From: Acidobacteriota bacterium
GTDB lineage: Bacteria; Acidobacteriota; Terriglobia; Terriglobales; Acidobacteriaceae
DNA length: 64,000 nucleotides
Reading direction: 5' to 3'
Assembly (NCBI GenBank): GCA_013289765.1
Contig: JABCZI010000002.1
Location: forward strand, 310,001-374,000
Shown here piece after piece: positions 32,366 to 41,725 of the stretch (positions are counted from its first letter, which is position 1; every line of letters starts with the position of its first letter). A model generated the notes under the pieces. That model was not told the DNA's origin and did not search any database. It saw nothing but the letters and a program-made list of their open reading frames with translations. Made by a program: the position numbers and the translations under genes.

Positions 32366-34165
32366 ATGACGGCGAACGGGTGGCTCCAGATCTTTTTGTT
32401 CTTTGGGCTCGTCCTGCTGGTCACAAAGCCTGTGGGCCTCTTTATGACGCGGGTGTTTAACCGCGAGCGGACCTTCATGGACCCGGTCTTGCGGCCGATT
32501 GAGCGCCTGCTCTACCGCGTTACCGCAGTCGATGAGGATCATGAGATGCGTTGGACGGAGTACGCGATTTCAATGCTCCTGTTCAGCCTGGTTTCCATGA
32601 TCGTGCTCTACCTGATGGAGCGGTTGCAAGGGTATCTGCCTTTCAATCCGCAAAAGCTCGGCGCGGTGAATCCGCCGGTGCTGGCCTTTAACACCGCAGC
32701 TTCTTTCACGACCAACACGAACTGGCAGAACTACGCGGGCGAGACCACCATGAGTTATTTCACGCAGATGGCTGGCCTCGCCTATCACAATTTCATGTCG
32801 GCGGCGGTGGGGATTGTGCTGGCAATCGCTTTCATCCGCGGCATTGCCCGCCGGCAGATGCAGACCATTGGGAATTTCTGGGTCGATCTGGTTCGCTGCA
32901 CTTTGTGGGTTCTCTTGCCGGCTTGCATCGTCGGAGCTCTGGTACTGGTGTCGCAGGGTGTAATCCAGAACTTAAGACCTTACGACACGGTGAAACTGGT
33001 TGAACCCATGCAGGTCCAGAAAGTTGGGCCTGATGGCAAAGCGGCCGTCGATGCCCAAGGCAAGCCGGTGATGGAGACGGTCACCGATCAAATCATTGCG
33101 CAAGGTCCGGTCGCCTCTCAGGAAATTATTAAGGAACTAGGGACGAATGGCGGCGGCTTCTATAACGCGAATAGTGCGCATCCATTTGAGAATCCGACTC
33201 CACTCTCCAACTTGATTGAGTTGGTATTAATTTTCGCCATCGGCAGCGGGCTCACCTACACATTGGGAAGGATGACCGGTTCGCAGCGCCACGGCTGGGC
33301 GGTGTGGGCCGCAATGTCGATTCTATTTTTTGCGGGCGTGACCGTCGCTTATTGGGCGGAAGCCCGCGGCAATCCCATGCTCGCTGGAACCGATCAAAAA
33401 GTCAGCGCCTTGCAGCCGGGCGGCAATATGGAAGGCAAAGAGGTCCGGTTCGGGATTGCGAACAGCGCCTTATTTGCAACCGTGACCACCGACGCAAGCT
33501 GTGGGGCGATCAACGGGTGGCATGACTCGTTCACTCCGATTGGGGGCCTGGTTCCGCTCGCCAACATCATGCTGAGCGAAGTAGTTTTCGGCGGCGTGGG
33601 CTCAGGCATGTACGGCATGCTGATCTACATTGTGCTGGCCGTGTTTATCGCCGGCTTAATGGTGGGCCGTACTCCGGAATACCTGGGCAAAAAGATTGAG
33701 GCGTACGACGTAAAGATGGCGATGCTGGTTGTGCTCGTGTTCCCGCTGGTCATCCTTACATTCTCCGCAATTTCGGTGGTCGCTGGTTTCGGCACCTCCA
33801 GCATTTTGAATCCCGGCCCTCACGGACTCAGCGAGATCATCTATGCGTTCACGTCGCAGGCTGGTAACAACGGCTCGGCGTTCGCCGGACTGACGACAAA
33901 CACGCTCTGGTACAACGCAGCAGGCGCCGTCACGATGCTGGTTGGCCGGTTTCTCATGATCGTTCCGGCGCTGGCTATCGCGGGTAATCTTGCACGCAAA
34001 AAATACGTTCCGCCATCTCTGGGCACGTTTCCGGTGACCACGCCTCTATTCACTGTGCTTCTGATCGGCGTAATCCTCATCGTTGGCGCACTCACATTTT
34101 TCCCGGCATTAAGCCTTGGGCCCATCCTTGAGCATTTACTCATGGCGGCGGGTAAGACCTTTTAG
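32366..34165 (+). CDS. kdpA: Potassium-transporting ATPase subunit KdpA
   Basis: 599-residue potassium-binding channel-like subunit. Four pore segments are visible: [50 protein letters not shown] and [11 protein letters not shown]. About ten hydrophobic helices are present. The ATG at 32366 starts right after kdpF; an upstream in-frame start would overlap kdpF entirely. Confidence 0.96.
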   Translation: MTANGWLQIFLFFGLVLLVTKPVGLFMTRVFNRERTFMDPVLRPIERLLYRVTAVDEDHEMRWTEYAISMLLFSLVSMIVLYLMERLQGYLPFNPQKLGAVNPPVLAFNTAASFTTNTNWQNYAGETTMSYFTQMAGLAYHNFMSAAVGIVLAIAFIRGIARRQMQTIGNFWVDLVRCTLWVLLPACIVGALVLVSQGVIQNLRPYDTVKLVEPMQVQKVGPDGKAAVDAQGKPVMETVTDQIIAQGPVASQEIIKELGTNGGGFYNANSAHPFENPTPLSNLIELVLIFAIGSGLTYTLGRMTGSQRHGWAVWAAMSILFFAGVTVAYWAEARGNPMLAGTDQKVSALQPGGNMEGKEVRFGIANSALFATVTTDASCGAINGWHDSFTPIGGLVPLANIMLSEVVFGGVGSGMYGMLIYIVLAVFIAGLMVGRTPEYLGKKIEAYDVKMAMLVVLVFPLVILTFSAISVVAGFGTSSILNPGPHGLSEIIYAFTSQAGNNGSAFAGLTTNTLWYNAAGAVTMLVGRFLMIVPALAIAGNLARKKYVPPSLGTFPVTTPLFTVLLIGVILIVGALTFFPALSLGPILEHLLMAAGKTF

Positions 34166-34177
34166 GAGAGTCCGGCA

Positions 34178-36274
34178 ATGGCAATCACACAAGAAATGAA
34201 GCCTGTTTTGGAATCGGCAACGATCCGCCTTGGACACGCGCCGAATAAACCCAGAAAACGAGCCGTTTGGGAATGGAAGATTGTCGGGCGCGCAGTGTGG
34301 GACGCCTTTGTCAAACTGAGCCCTCGAAAGATGATGGGCAATCCAGTCATGTTCGTGGTTGAGATTGGCAGTGTCATCACGACCCTCCTGCTTTTCAAAG
34401 CGAGCTCTGTCTTCAAGTTCAATCTTCAGATCACGTTGTGGCTGTGGTTCACCGTCTTATTCGCAAATTTCGCCGAGGCGATGGCGGAAGGCCGGGGCAA
34501 AGCGCAGGCAGACACGCTTCGGAAGGCGCGTGCGGAAACGATAGCGAATCGTCTGGTGGGAAGCGATGAGGTGGTTGAGAAGGTGCCAAGTTCGAAACTG
34601 AAGACGGGAGATCTGGTCTACGTTTCGGCCGGGGAGTTCATTCCGTCGGATGGGGAGATTATCGAGGGGGTAGCGTCGGTCGACGAATCGGCCATAACCG
34701 GGGAATCCGCTCCTGTGATTCGCGAGTCGGGTGGCGATCGCTCGGCTGTGACCGGAGGCACTCGTGTGTTGTCGGATCGGATCAAAGTGAGGATCACTTC
34801 GAATCCAGGCGAAACTTTTCTCGACCGCATGATCGCCCTTGTGGAAGGAGCGGAGCGGCAGAAGACGCCCAACGAAATCGCTCTCAACATCCTGCTGGCA
34901 GGGTTGACGATCATTTTCCTTCTTGCAGTAGTGACGCTGCAGCCGTTCGCTATCTATTCAGGAGCGCCGCAGACGGTGTTCGTTTTAGTGTCGCTACTGG
35001 TCTGCCTGATTCCCACGACGATTGGCGGATTGCTCTCCGCTATCGGCATTGCTGGAATGGATCGCCTGGTGCAGCACAATGTATTAGCAATGTCAGGCCG
35101 CGCGGTTGAGGCCGCGGGCGACGTTAATACACTCCTGCTCGACAAAACTGGAACGATTACTCTGGGAAACCGGCAGGCGTCGCGTTTCGTTCCGGCTCCG
35201 GGGGTTACGGAAGAGGAAATGGCTGACGCAGCTCAGCTGTCGTCGCTCGCAGATGAAACTCCCGAGGGCCGCTCGATCGTCGTACTTGCCAAGGAAAAAT
35301 ACGGATTGCGCGGTCGGGAGCTGGGTTCGAGCGATGCGGTATTTATCCCTTTCTCAGCACTAACTCGCATGTCGGGGGTCGACTTCAACGAATTTCAGAT
35401 CCGCAAGGGAGCCACGGATGCGATCGCTACTTACATCTCGCAAAACGGAGGCAAGATGCCCGCTGAGGTCAGGGCCACCGTTGAAGAAATCGCGCGCTCA
35501 GGAGGCACTCCCCTGGTCGTAGCCGAGAGGAGCCGCGGCGCCCTCGGCGTCATCGAGTTGAAGGACATCGTCAAGGGAGGAATGAAGGAACGATTCAATC
35601 AATTGAGGGCGATTGGCATCCGGACCGTGATGATTACCGGCGACAATCCCCTGACGGCCGCGGCGATCGCGCGTGAAGCGGGGGTCGATGACTTCCTCGC
35701 GCAAGCAACGCCAAAAGACAAGATGGATCTGATCAGGAAGGAGCAAGCCGAGGGCAAACTGGTGGCGATGACGGGGGATGGAACCAACGACGCTCCCGCC
35801 CTGGCTCAGGCTGACGTGGGCGTGGCGATGAACACCGGCACCCAGGCCGCCAAGGAAGCCGGAAACATGATCGATCTGGATTCCAATCCCACAAAGCTCA
35901 TTGAGATCGTAGAAATTGGAAAGCAGTTGCTGATGACGCGCGGCTCGCTCACAACGTTTTCTATCGCCAATGATGTCGCCAAATATTTTGCGATTATCCC
36001 GGCCATGTTCGCGGGAACGTTCCCCGTGCTCAATGCGCTGAACGTCATGCACCTGAAGACACCGGGGTCCGCCATCCTGTCGGCAGTGATTTTCAATGCT
36101 CTGATCATCATCGCGTTAATCCCTCTCGCGTTGCGCGGCGTGAAGTACCGGCCGATGGCGGCCGCTGTGTTGCTTCGCAATAATCTATGGATTTACGGGT
36201 TTGGCGGGATCATCGTTCCTTTCGTTGGGATCAAACTGATCGACATGCTCATCACTCGGGTAGGACTCGCATAA
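34178..36274 (+). CDS. kdpB: Potassium-transporting ATPase ATP-binding subunit KdpB
   Basis: 698-residue P-type ATPase. The phosphorylated Asp is in [13 protein letters not shown] (about residue 320). The actuator loop has SAITGESAP, the hinge [20 protein letters not shown], and the Kdp-specific stretch [20 protein letters not shown]. It follows kdpA by 12 bp. It drives high-affinity potassium uptake in the inner membrane. Confidence 0.97.
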   Translation: MAITQEMKPVLESATIRLGHAPNKPRKRAVWEWKIVGRAVWDAFVKLSPRKMMGNPVMFVVEIGSVITTLLLFKASSVFKFNLQITLWLWFTVLFANFAEAMAEGRGKAQADTLRKARAETIANRLVGSDEVVEKVPSSKLKTGDLVYVSAGEFIPSDGEIIEGVASVDESAITGESAPVIRESGGDRSAVTGGTRVLSDRIKVRITSNPGETFLDRMIALVEGAERQKTPNEIALNILLAGLTIIFLLAVVTLQPFAIYSGAPQTVFVLVSLLVCLIPTTIGGLLSAIGIAGMDRLVQHNVLAMSGRAVEAAGDVNTLLLDKTGTITLGNRQASRFVPAPGVTEEEMADAAQLSSLADETPEGRSIVVLAKEKYGLRGRELGSSDAVFIPFSALTRMSGVDFNEFQIRKGATDAIATYISQNGGKMPAEVRATVEEIARSGGTPLVVAERSRGALGVIELKDIVKGGMKERFNQLRAIGIRTVMITGDNPLTAAAIAREAGVDDFLAQATPKDKMDLIRKEQAEGKLVAMTGDGTNDAPALAQADVGVAMNTGTQAAKEAGNMIDLDSNPTKLIEIVEIGKQLLMTRGSLTTFSIANDVAKYFAIIPAMFAGTFPVLNALNVMHLKTPGSAILSAVIFNALIIIALIPLALRGVKYRPMAAAVLLRNNLWIYGFGGIIVPFVGIKLIDMLITRVGLA

Positions 36275-36285
36275 AGGATTCTGCA

Positions 36286-36876
36286 ATGAAGAAAAATCTG
36301 ATTACTGCCGTACTGATGACCGTCGCGACCACCATCCTGTTGGGAATTATCTATCCCCTGGTGGTGACCGGTCTGGCTCAAGTCATATTTCCGAAGCGGG
36401 CGAATGGACAGCTCATTCAAAAGGACGGTAGGACGGTTGGTTCCAGAATCATCGGCCAGGGCTTCTCGGGAGCAGGTTATTTTCACTCCAGACCATCAGC
36501 GGCGGGAAATGGCTATGACGCCGCAAACTCAGGCGGCTCGAACTTGGGCCCGACGAATCAAAAGCTGATGGACCGCGTGAAGGGGGACGTTGCTTCGGCG
36601 CAAGGCGACAATCCTGCCGCGTTAGTGCCGATTGACCTTGTGACGACCTCTGCTTCCGGTTTCGATCCCCACATCACTCCCGCCGCAGCTGAGTTTCAAT
36701 TGCCTCGGGTAGCGAAGGAGCGCGGAACGACGGTCGATCAGTTGCACGCTCTCCTGGCTAAACACACAGAAGACCGTCAGTTTCGCCTTCTTGGAGAACC
36801 GAGAGTCAATGTTCTGGAGCTCAACCTGGAACTCGACGAGAGATTCCCGATGAATCAGCACATTGCACGCAAATAG
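36286..36876 (+). CDS. kdpC: Potassium-transporting ATPase subunit KdpC
   Basis: 196 residues. One N-terminal helix (LITAVLMTVATTILLGIIYP) is followed by a periplasmic domain with GYFHSRPSAAG, the Asn/Gly-rich SGGSNLGPTN and DPHITPAAAEFQLPRVA. The ATG at 36286 has AAAGGA 7 nt upstream. It is the last gene of kdpFABC. Confidence 0.96.
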   Translation: MKKNLITAVLMTVATTILLGIIYPLVVTGLAQVIFPKRANGQLIQKDGRTVGSRIIGQGFSGAGYFHSRPSAAGNGYDAANSGGSNLGPTNQKLMDRVKGDVASAQGDNPAALVPIDLVTTSASGFDPHITPAAAEFQLPRVAKERGTTVDQLHALLAKHTEDRQFRLLGEPRVNVLELNLELDERFPMNQHIARK

Positions 36877-37016
36877 ATTTCAGTCCCTTGCGCACGTTGG
36901 TTCGGGCTTCCACTTTTCCAAGTAAAACGTCTTCTTAACCGTGTGCACTTCCGTAATTTGTGAGGCTCCCCGCCCTTCCGTACCTTCGTGTTCGGGAGCT
37001 TTACGGGAGGAATCGA

Positions 37017-37496
37017 ATGTCACACAAGATGTGGTTACGAATGGGCGGAAGTGCGATCCTCGGTCTGGCACTGTCAATGAGCTCGGCTGTGGCGCAGGAT
37101 CACGGACACGGTCACGACAAAGAAGATCGCGACGATAACGATCATGGCCACGGCCACGGTGGAGGCCACGAAAAGGACAAGGACCACGATCGTCACGCTT
37201 ATTCCGACCATGACCGCGACGAGATGCGAGGCTGGTACCGCGAACACTATCAGCACCTGCCGCCTGGCCTTGCGAAACGCGACCGGCTACCGCCGGGTCT
37301 GGAGCGGCAACTGGTGGTTCGCGGCACTCTGCCGCCAGGACTGAGAGCCAAGATTGTTGTCTGTCCTCGCGACCTGGAGCGGCATCTGCCTCCGCCGCCG
37401 CCGGATTGCGAACATGTCTTGATCGGCGGGCACGTGGTTCTGCTTAACCGCAGAACATTTGTGGTGGTAGATTTGTTTCATCTGGACATCGGGTAA
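37017..37496 (+). CDS. Histidine/aspartate-rich secreted protein with LPPGL repeats
   Basis: 159 residues. A signal peptide ends in SSAVAQ. A region of about 45 residues is dominated by HG, HD and DH pairs (HGHGHDKEDRDDNDHGHGHG). Three LPPGL motifs follow, and then a hydrophobic tail (NRRTFVVVDLFHLDIG). It resembles RcnB-like or unnamed exported proteins; the His-rich part could bind metals. The ATG at 37017 has GGGAGG 6 nt upstream. A strong terminator follows. Confidence 0.7.
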   Translation: MSHKMWLRMGGSAILGLALSMSSAVAQDHGHGHDKEDRDDNDHGHGHGGGHEKDKDHDRHAYSDHDRDEMRGWYREHYQHLPPGLAKRDRLPPGLERQLVVRGTLPPGLRAKIVVCPRDLERHLPPPPPDCEHVLIGGHVVLLNRRTFVVVDLFHLDIG

Positions 37497-37525
37497 GCGA
37501 GAGAACCTAGCGATTCAATGGAAAA

Positions 37526-37549
37526 GGCCAGCGAGCGCTGGCCTTTTTT
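37526..37549 (+). terminator. Intrinsic terminator
   Basis: GGCCAGCG (37526-37533) pairs perfectly with CGCTGGCC (37536-37543) around a 2-nt tip, then TTTTTT. It ends the His-rich protein gene. Confidence 0.9.
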
Positions 37550-37599
37550 CATTTTTATGGTGCCCGGAGAAGGCGCATCTCGCATAAATCTTAGGGGAA

Positions 37600-38226
37600 C
37601 TATTCCATCGACGAACCGAGTACTTGATAGCGATACTTTTTCCCGTCCCAGAAAATAACCGAAGAAGTGTTTTCGCCTTCGCCCTTCTCTTCCATGTAAA
37701 CGCCGAGAACGGTCTTCTTCTTCAGTGCAAGCCTTTTTACCGTGAGAGTCTTGAAAGGCAAGTTGATCAGGAGGAATTTTGGTTTTGTTTTATCGGATTG
37801 CCACGCTTCCGGACCCGCGCCGTGAACGATCAGCAACGATACTCCTTTGCGGTCCGGGGCGTCCGAGGCAAACGTCGACGTCACTTTGACTTCGCCGAAG
37901 CCCAGAAAACTGTTGTAAGGATCGGCCACAAGAAAACCGTATTCGGCCTGATCAGCCATGGGATTCTTGCAGCGGGCGGCGACCACAAGGTCGTCCACGC
38001 CATCGCCATCCAGATCGCCGACAAACTGGGGAGGGCCAGGCAACAGCGAGCAGTTGTCGCCGAATTCCTTGTGCACATATTCGTCGGTCACGGCGGGTGA
38101 AGGCGCCTTGGCACGCGCTGGAGGCGGAGGAGGCTGTTTCTTTTCTGCAACCAGGGTCGCGGACGTGATAGCGAGCATCAGCGAGACCAGCACAATACGA
38201 GCGCAGCAAATTCTGGAGTACACCAT
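37600..38226 (-). CDS. Exported hypothetical protein with FG-GAP-like segment
   Basis: 208 residues. A signal peptide (IVLVSLMLAITSATLVA) is followed by a Pro/Ala linker. The segment FVGDLDGDGVDDLVVAA is a calcium-loop pattern typical of FG-GAP/VCBS repeats. The C-terminus (SSVIFWDGKKYRYQVLGSSM) closes a beta fold. I recognise no named family. It stands between convergent and divergent neighbours with no operon partner. Confidence 0.65.
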   Translation of the reverse strand: MVYSRICCARIVLVSLMLAITSATLVAEKKQPPPPPARAKAPSPAVTDEYVHKEFGDNCSLLPGPPQFVGDLDGDGVDDLVVAARCKNPMADQAEYGFLVADPYNSFLGFGEVKVTSTFASDAPDRKGVSLLIVHGAGPEAWQSDKTKPKFLLINLPFKTLTVKRLALKKKTVLGVYMEEKGEGENTSSVIFWDGKKYRYQVLGSSME

Positions 38227-38330
38227 GCTTTTACTTTAGTCCCGATTTTTTATGAGCGGTATAGATACATGAGATGACTGGTGACCGAGGTACTCAAGTC
38301 CCCCAGGGTCTGAAGCACGTCATACGCAGG

Positions 38331-39317
38331 TTATTTTCGGAAGTGTTCCCAGCCTCTCGGGTGAAGCTCATAGCCAACCCCGGACCGGCTCATCAGGATT
38401 ATGTCTTTGCCTCGCGTGATGCGGCCAATTCGCGTGATGGGGATTCCGGCAATGCGGGAGGGAACACGTTTGCCGCGCGGAGCGGTGAAGAGAAGTTCGT
38501 AGTCCTCTCCGCCGTGCAAGGCGAACTGCCGGTCAACCTCCCGCGAAGGTTTGCCCACGCTGGCGCGCGGAATCAGTTCCGACTCAATTTCCGCTCCGGC
38601 AACGCTCTCGCCGCAGATGTGCGCCAGATCGGTGGAGAGGCCATCGCTGGTGTCGATCATCGCTGTAGCCAAACCCTTCTCGCGAAGGATCCGGCCCAGT
38701 TCGATTCTCGGTTCAGGGAAGAAATGCCGCGGATAATTCCGGGGATTCAACTTGCGTTTAGGCTTCATCCGCATCTCCCAAACCGCAGCCGCAGAGCCGC
38801 CCAGTTCGCCGCTCACATAAATAAGGTCGCCAGCGCGCGCCCCCGAACGCAAGACGGCTTTCCCTTTGGGCACGGTTCCCACGACGACGATGTCCGCCAG
38901 AATTCCATTCGGCGACTCGGCGGTATCGCCACCCGCCAGGGTGACGCCGTGCCGCTCGGCCAGGCTGATCAAGCTGCGGGCGAAGCGGCCTACCCAGCTC
39001 TGCGGCAAGTCGCGGGGCAGAGCCAGTGACAAAAATGCAGCGACCGGCTCCCCGCCCATGGCGGCGATATCGCTCAGACCGCGCGCCAGACACCGGTGTC
39101 CAACGGACTCGGGCGAATGCCAGTCACGCCGAAAATGGATTCCTTCCAGCGTGAAGTCCGTTGTAACCAGCGTGTCCTTGTACTTTTCCTTGCCACGGCC
39201 TCCCATCATTCGCAGCACGGCGCAGTCGTCTCCAATTCCAGTCGGAATAAAGGGATTTTTTGCAGACTTCGCCATGCGGCGAATTTGTGCGATGACCGCT
39301 TTTTCGGCAATTACCAC
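38331..39317 (-). CDS. thiL: Thiamine-monophosphate kinase
   Basis: Phosphorylates TMP to TPP. Motifs: GIGDDCAVL, TTDFTLEGIHFRRDW, LARGLSDIAAMGG, LAGGDTAESPNG, MIDTSDGLSTDL and LHGGEDYELLFT. About 328 residues from a GTG at 39317, chosen because the family N-terminus (IAEKAVIAQIRR) begins there. The frame is open farther upstream but without homology or RBS, so the start is uncertain. No TPP riboswitch is seen. Confidence 0.9.
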   Translation of the reverse strand: MVIAEKAVIAQIRRMAKSAKNPFIPTGIGDDCAVLRMMGGRGKEKYKDTLVTTDFTLEGIHFRRDWHSPESVGHRCLARGLSDIAAMGGEPVAAFLSLALPRDLPQSWVGRFARSLISLAERHGVTLAGGDTAESPNGILADIVVVGTVPKGKAVLRSGARAGDLIYVSGELGGSAAAVWEMRMKPKRKLNPRNYPRHFFPEPRIELGRILREKGLATAMIDTSDGLSTDLAHICGESVAGAEIESELIPRASVGKPSREVDRQFALHGGEDYELLFTAPRGKRVPSRIAGIPITRIGRITRGKDIILMSRSGVGYELHPRGWEHFRK

Positions 39318-39906
39318 GCAAACACCATAAGCGACGTCCGGCAGCAGATGCAGAACACGGATGCAGAACATGGATGCGGAATATGGATCGCTGGACTCAA
39401 GAATGCCGCATAACGTCTCAAAAGTAGCGGTGCGCCTGCGGCATCTAGCGCCGGATTCGACGAGTTTCTGCCGCTGCATTGCGGCCACCTGCGGACTAGA
39501 ACCATGCATCGGCCGTTTGGCCAATATGCACACGTGCCCACCCGCTCCGGTAACAACCGGGTGGTCGCATGCGATTACCCTGCCTTAAGTAACGTCTAAT
39601 CGCGTCTCGGATCGTTGACAGAGGGAACCCAGTTTGCTACCTTAACCTCACATTCATAAACACTCTGGCCGAGCGTAGTTGGATGAACGTTGGATAAGCT
39701 AAGTTCTGCATCATGTGGGAATTGCAGACGATGGGTTTAGGGCTTAATCCTAAGTTCAGCAGGAAAAAGGGCGCGTTAAGATTTCTCCATTCCCAAGCTG
39801 GGAAGCGCGGCCCCGAGTATCAGGTGGTCCGAACAGGCTTTCTGCAACCTCAGGACTTTGCCTGGAGTTCCGGCCCTGATCATTCAACAAGGAAGAAGGA
39901 AGTCAT
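39318..39906. other. 589-bp gene-poor region between thiL and the M23 peptidase
   Basis: No supportable gene. It may hold the extended 5' end of thiL and both divergent promoters. A hairpin lies at 39538-39564 (CCACCCG/CGGGTGG). The last 30 bp contain AAGGAAG repeats that act as the RBS for the TTG start at 39907. Confidence 0.4.
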
Positions 39907-40818
39907 TTGCAAAAGCGTTTCTACATCTTATTTGTGGCCCGCGGGGACGATGGGCAGTTACGCAAAATCTCTATCCCCGTGCATTACCTGTATGTGTTTG
40001 TAGTCGGGGCCGCGATTGGCTTTCTTAGCCTTACCGGTATCGCCAGTTCTTACACTCGCATGTTGCTGAAGGTGTCGCACTACAACGAACTGCGCACCGA
40101 AAAAGAGCAGTTGAGAGATCGTTATTCCCGGCTGGAAGAGGTCGCCAAGGAGCGCGATATTCAGGTCGCTTCTCTGGGTTCGATCGCCAGCGAGGTGTCC
40201 GCTCTTTACGGATTGAAGTCGCAGCCTACGCTGGTAACCGCCTCAGAGCAGGAAATCCAGGACGCTGACGTGGCTTCATCTTTGGATCAGCTTAGTGTCC
40301 TGCGAAGCTCCGCCCTTACTGGAGCAGCGACGGTTGGCATTAGTCTGGGCATGACTCGCAACGCCACCACAGCGGACTGGTTCCGCGCCAATTCCGCTCC
40401 GAACCTCTGGCCCGTCGACGGCCAAGTCACGGCCAGCTTCGGCGAACGCATCGACCCGTTCAACGGGGAAGGCGCATTTCATAGCGGCGTGGATATTGGC
40501 AGCGCTTACGGGCACGCCGTCCTGGCCCCGGCTGATGGCGTAATCACTTTTGCGGAGTTCATGGGTGGATACGGCAAGCTCATCATGATGGATCATGGCC
40601 ATGGCATCTCGACGCGCTACGGCCACCTCTCCGGTTTCGCAGTCGCACCCGGACAGCAAGTGCATCGCGGCGATACCATTGGCTATGTTGGTTTGAGCGG
40701 GCGCTCCACCGGGCCGCATCTTCACTACGAAGTTCGCATCAACGACACTCCAGTTAATCCTTATAAGTATCTCCGCATGACTGTTGCGCACAGCGGCGGC
40801 TTCCAGACTGGAAGCTAG
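39907..40818 (+). CDS. M23-family (LytM) metallopeptidase, membrane-anchored
   Basis: 303 residues. One N-terminal helix (YLYVFVVGAAIGFLSLTGIA) is followed by a coiled coil (about residues 50-80). The C-terminal LytM domain has the zinc ligands in HSGVDIG and the HxH in GPHLHYEVR. It likely cleaves peptidoglycan cross-bridges or activates amidases at the envelope. A TTG start is used: AAGGA lies 7 nt upstream and the product begins QKRFYILFVARG. Confidence 0.88.
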   Translation: MQKRFYILFVARGDDGQLRKISIPVHYLYVFVVGAAIGFLSLTGIASSYTRMLLKVSHYNELRTEKEQLRDRYSRLEEVAKERDIQVASLGSIASEVSALYGLKSQPTLVTASEQEIQDADVASSLDQLSVLRSSALTGAATVGISLGMTRNATTADWFRANSAPNLWPVDGQVTASFGERIDPFNGEGAFHSGVDIGSAYGHAVLAPADGVITFAEFMGGYGKLIMMDHGHGISTRYGHLSGFAVAPGQQVHRGDTIGYVGLSGRSTGPHLHYEVRINDTPVNPYKYLRMTVAHSGGFQTGS

Positions 40819-40929
40819 GGCGCATTTCGCCCCAAGCTGGCACGAATTTCACAACTGTAATTCGGAAGCTGTTCTTCTGGCCTCCTGTCCTTGCACTCTT
40901 TCCCTCCCTGGGCTAGCTTCATACGTAAC

Positions 40930-41676
40930 ATGCCTGGCTTCTTCCACTCGATGCGTGAAGACATTGCCGCAGTATTCGAGTCGGACCCCGCCGCTCGCTC
41001 CTATCTTGAGGTTCTCGTCTGTTACCCAGGATTACATGCTGTTTGGGCACATCACTTGAGCCACTGGCTGTGGCGTCACGACATGCGCTTTCTGGCAAGG
41101 CTCAATTCCCAATTCGCGCGGCTGTTCACCGGAATTGAGATTCACCCCGGCGCAGAAATAGGACACCGTCTCTTCATTGACCATGGCATGGGGACGGTCA
41201 TCGGCGAGACCGCCATCGTCGGTGACGATGTCACGCTTTACCAGGGCGTGACGCTGGGAGGAACGGGCAAAGAAAAAGGCAAGCGGCACCCGACCGTGGG
41301 CAATCATGTTTCGATCGGATCGGGTGCGAAGCTGCTGGGCAACATTACGATCGGGGATAATTGCCGCGTAGGCGCTGGTTCGGTGGTGCTGCGCAGCGTT
41401 CCGGCAAATTCCACGATTGTGGGCGTGCCTGGACACATTGTTCTGCGCGACGGCAAGCGCGTGGTGATCACCGATCCTAAAGAGATTCGCGACCCGCTGT
41501 CGGACGTAATCATCAAGCTCGCCGCGGAGTTGTACGAATTGCGCGAGAAGTTTCAGCGGCATACGCACGAAACGCTGGGCGCTGAGCCGAACCTCACAAC
41601 CAACGAGGGAACGTCGAAGCCAACCATTTCTCCCCAAGAGCTCTTTCAGGACGACTATCAGGATTACCAGATCTGA
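40930..41676 (+). CDS. cysE: Serine O-acetyltransferase
   Basis: 248 residues. Left-handed beta-helix hexapeptide repeats run from about residue 70 ([20 protein letters not shown]) to about 170, with the catalytic-loop [15 protein letters not shown] and ending [11 protein letters not shown]. It makes O-acetylserine for cysteine synthesis, so it could feed the cysM enzyme at 24764. The ATG at 40930 was chosen by family alignment. The acidic C-terminal tail ([12 protein letters not shown]) ends in Ile, as in CysE proteins that dock into cysteine synthase. Confidence 0.92.
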   Translation: MPGFFHSMREDIAAVFESDPAARSYLEVLVCYPGLHAVWAHHLSHWLWRHDMRFLARLNSQFARLFTGIEIHPGAEIGHRLFIDHGMGTVIGETAIVGDDVTLYQGVTLGGTGKEKGKRHPTVGNHVSIGSGAKLLGNITIGDNCRVGAGSVVLRSVPANSTIVGVPGHIVLRDGKRVVITDPKEIRDPLSDVIIKLAAELYELREKFQRHTHETLGAEPNLTTNEGTSKPTISPQELFQDDYQDYQI

Positions 41677-41725
41677 AGCGTGAAAGTATAGGAGCGATGG
41701 TGGGCGTTCCTTGATTTTCCGCCGG

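Noticed and set aside
39318-39906. TPP or cobalamin riboswitch upstream of thiL
   Set aside because: Hairpins exist, but the CUGAGA-type core of TPP riboswitches and the B12-box were not found.
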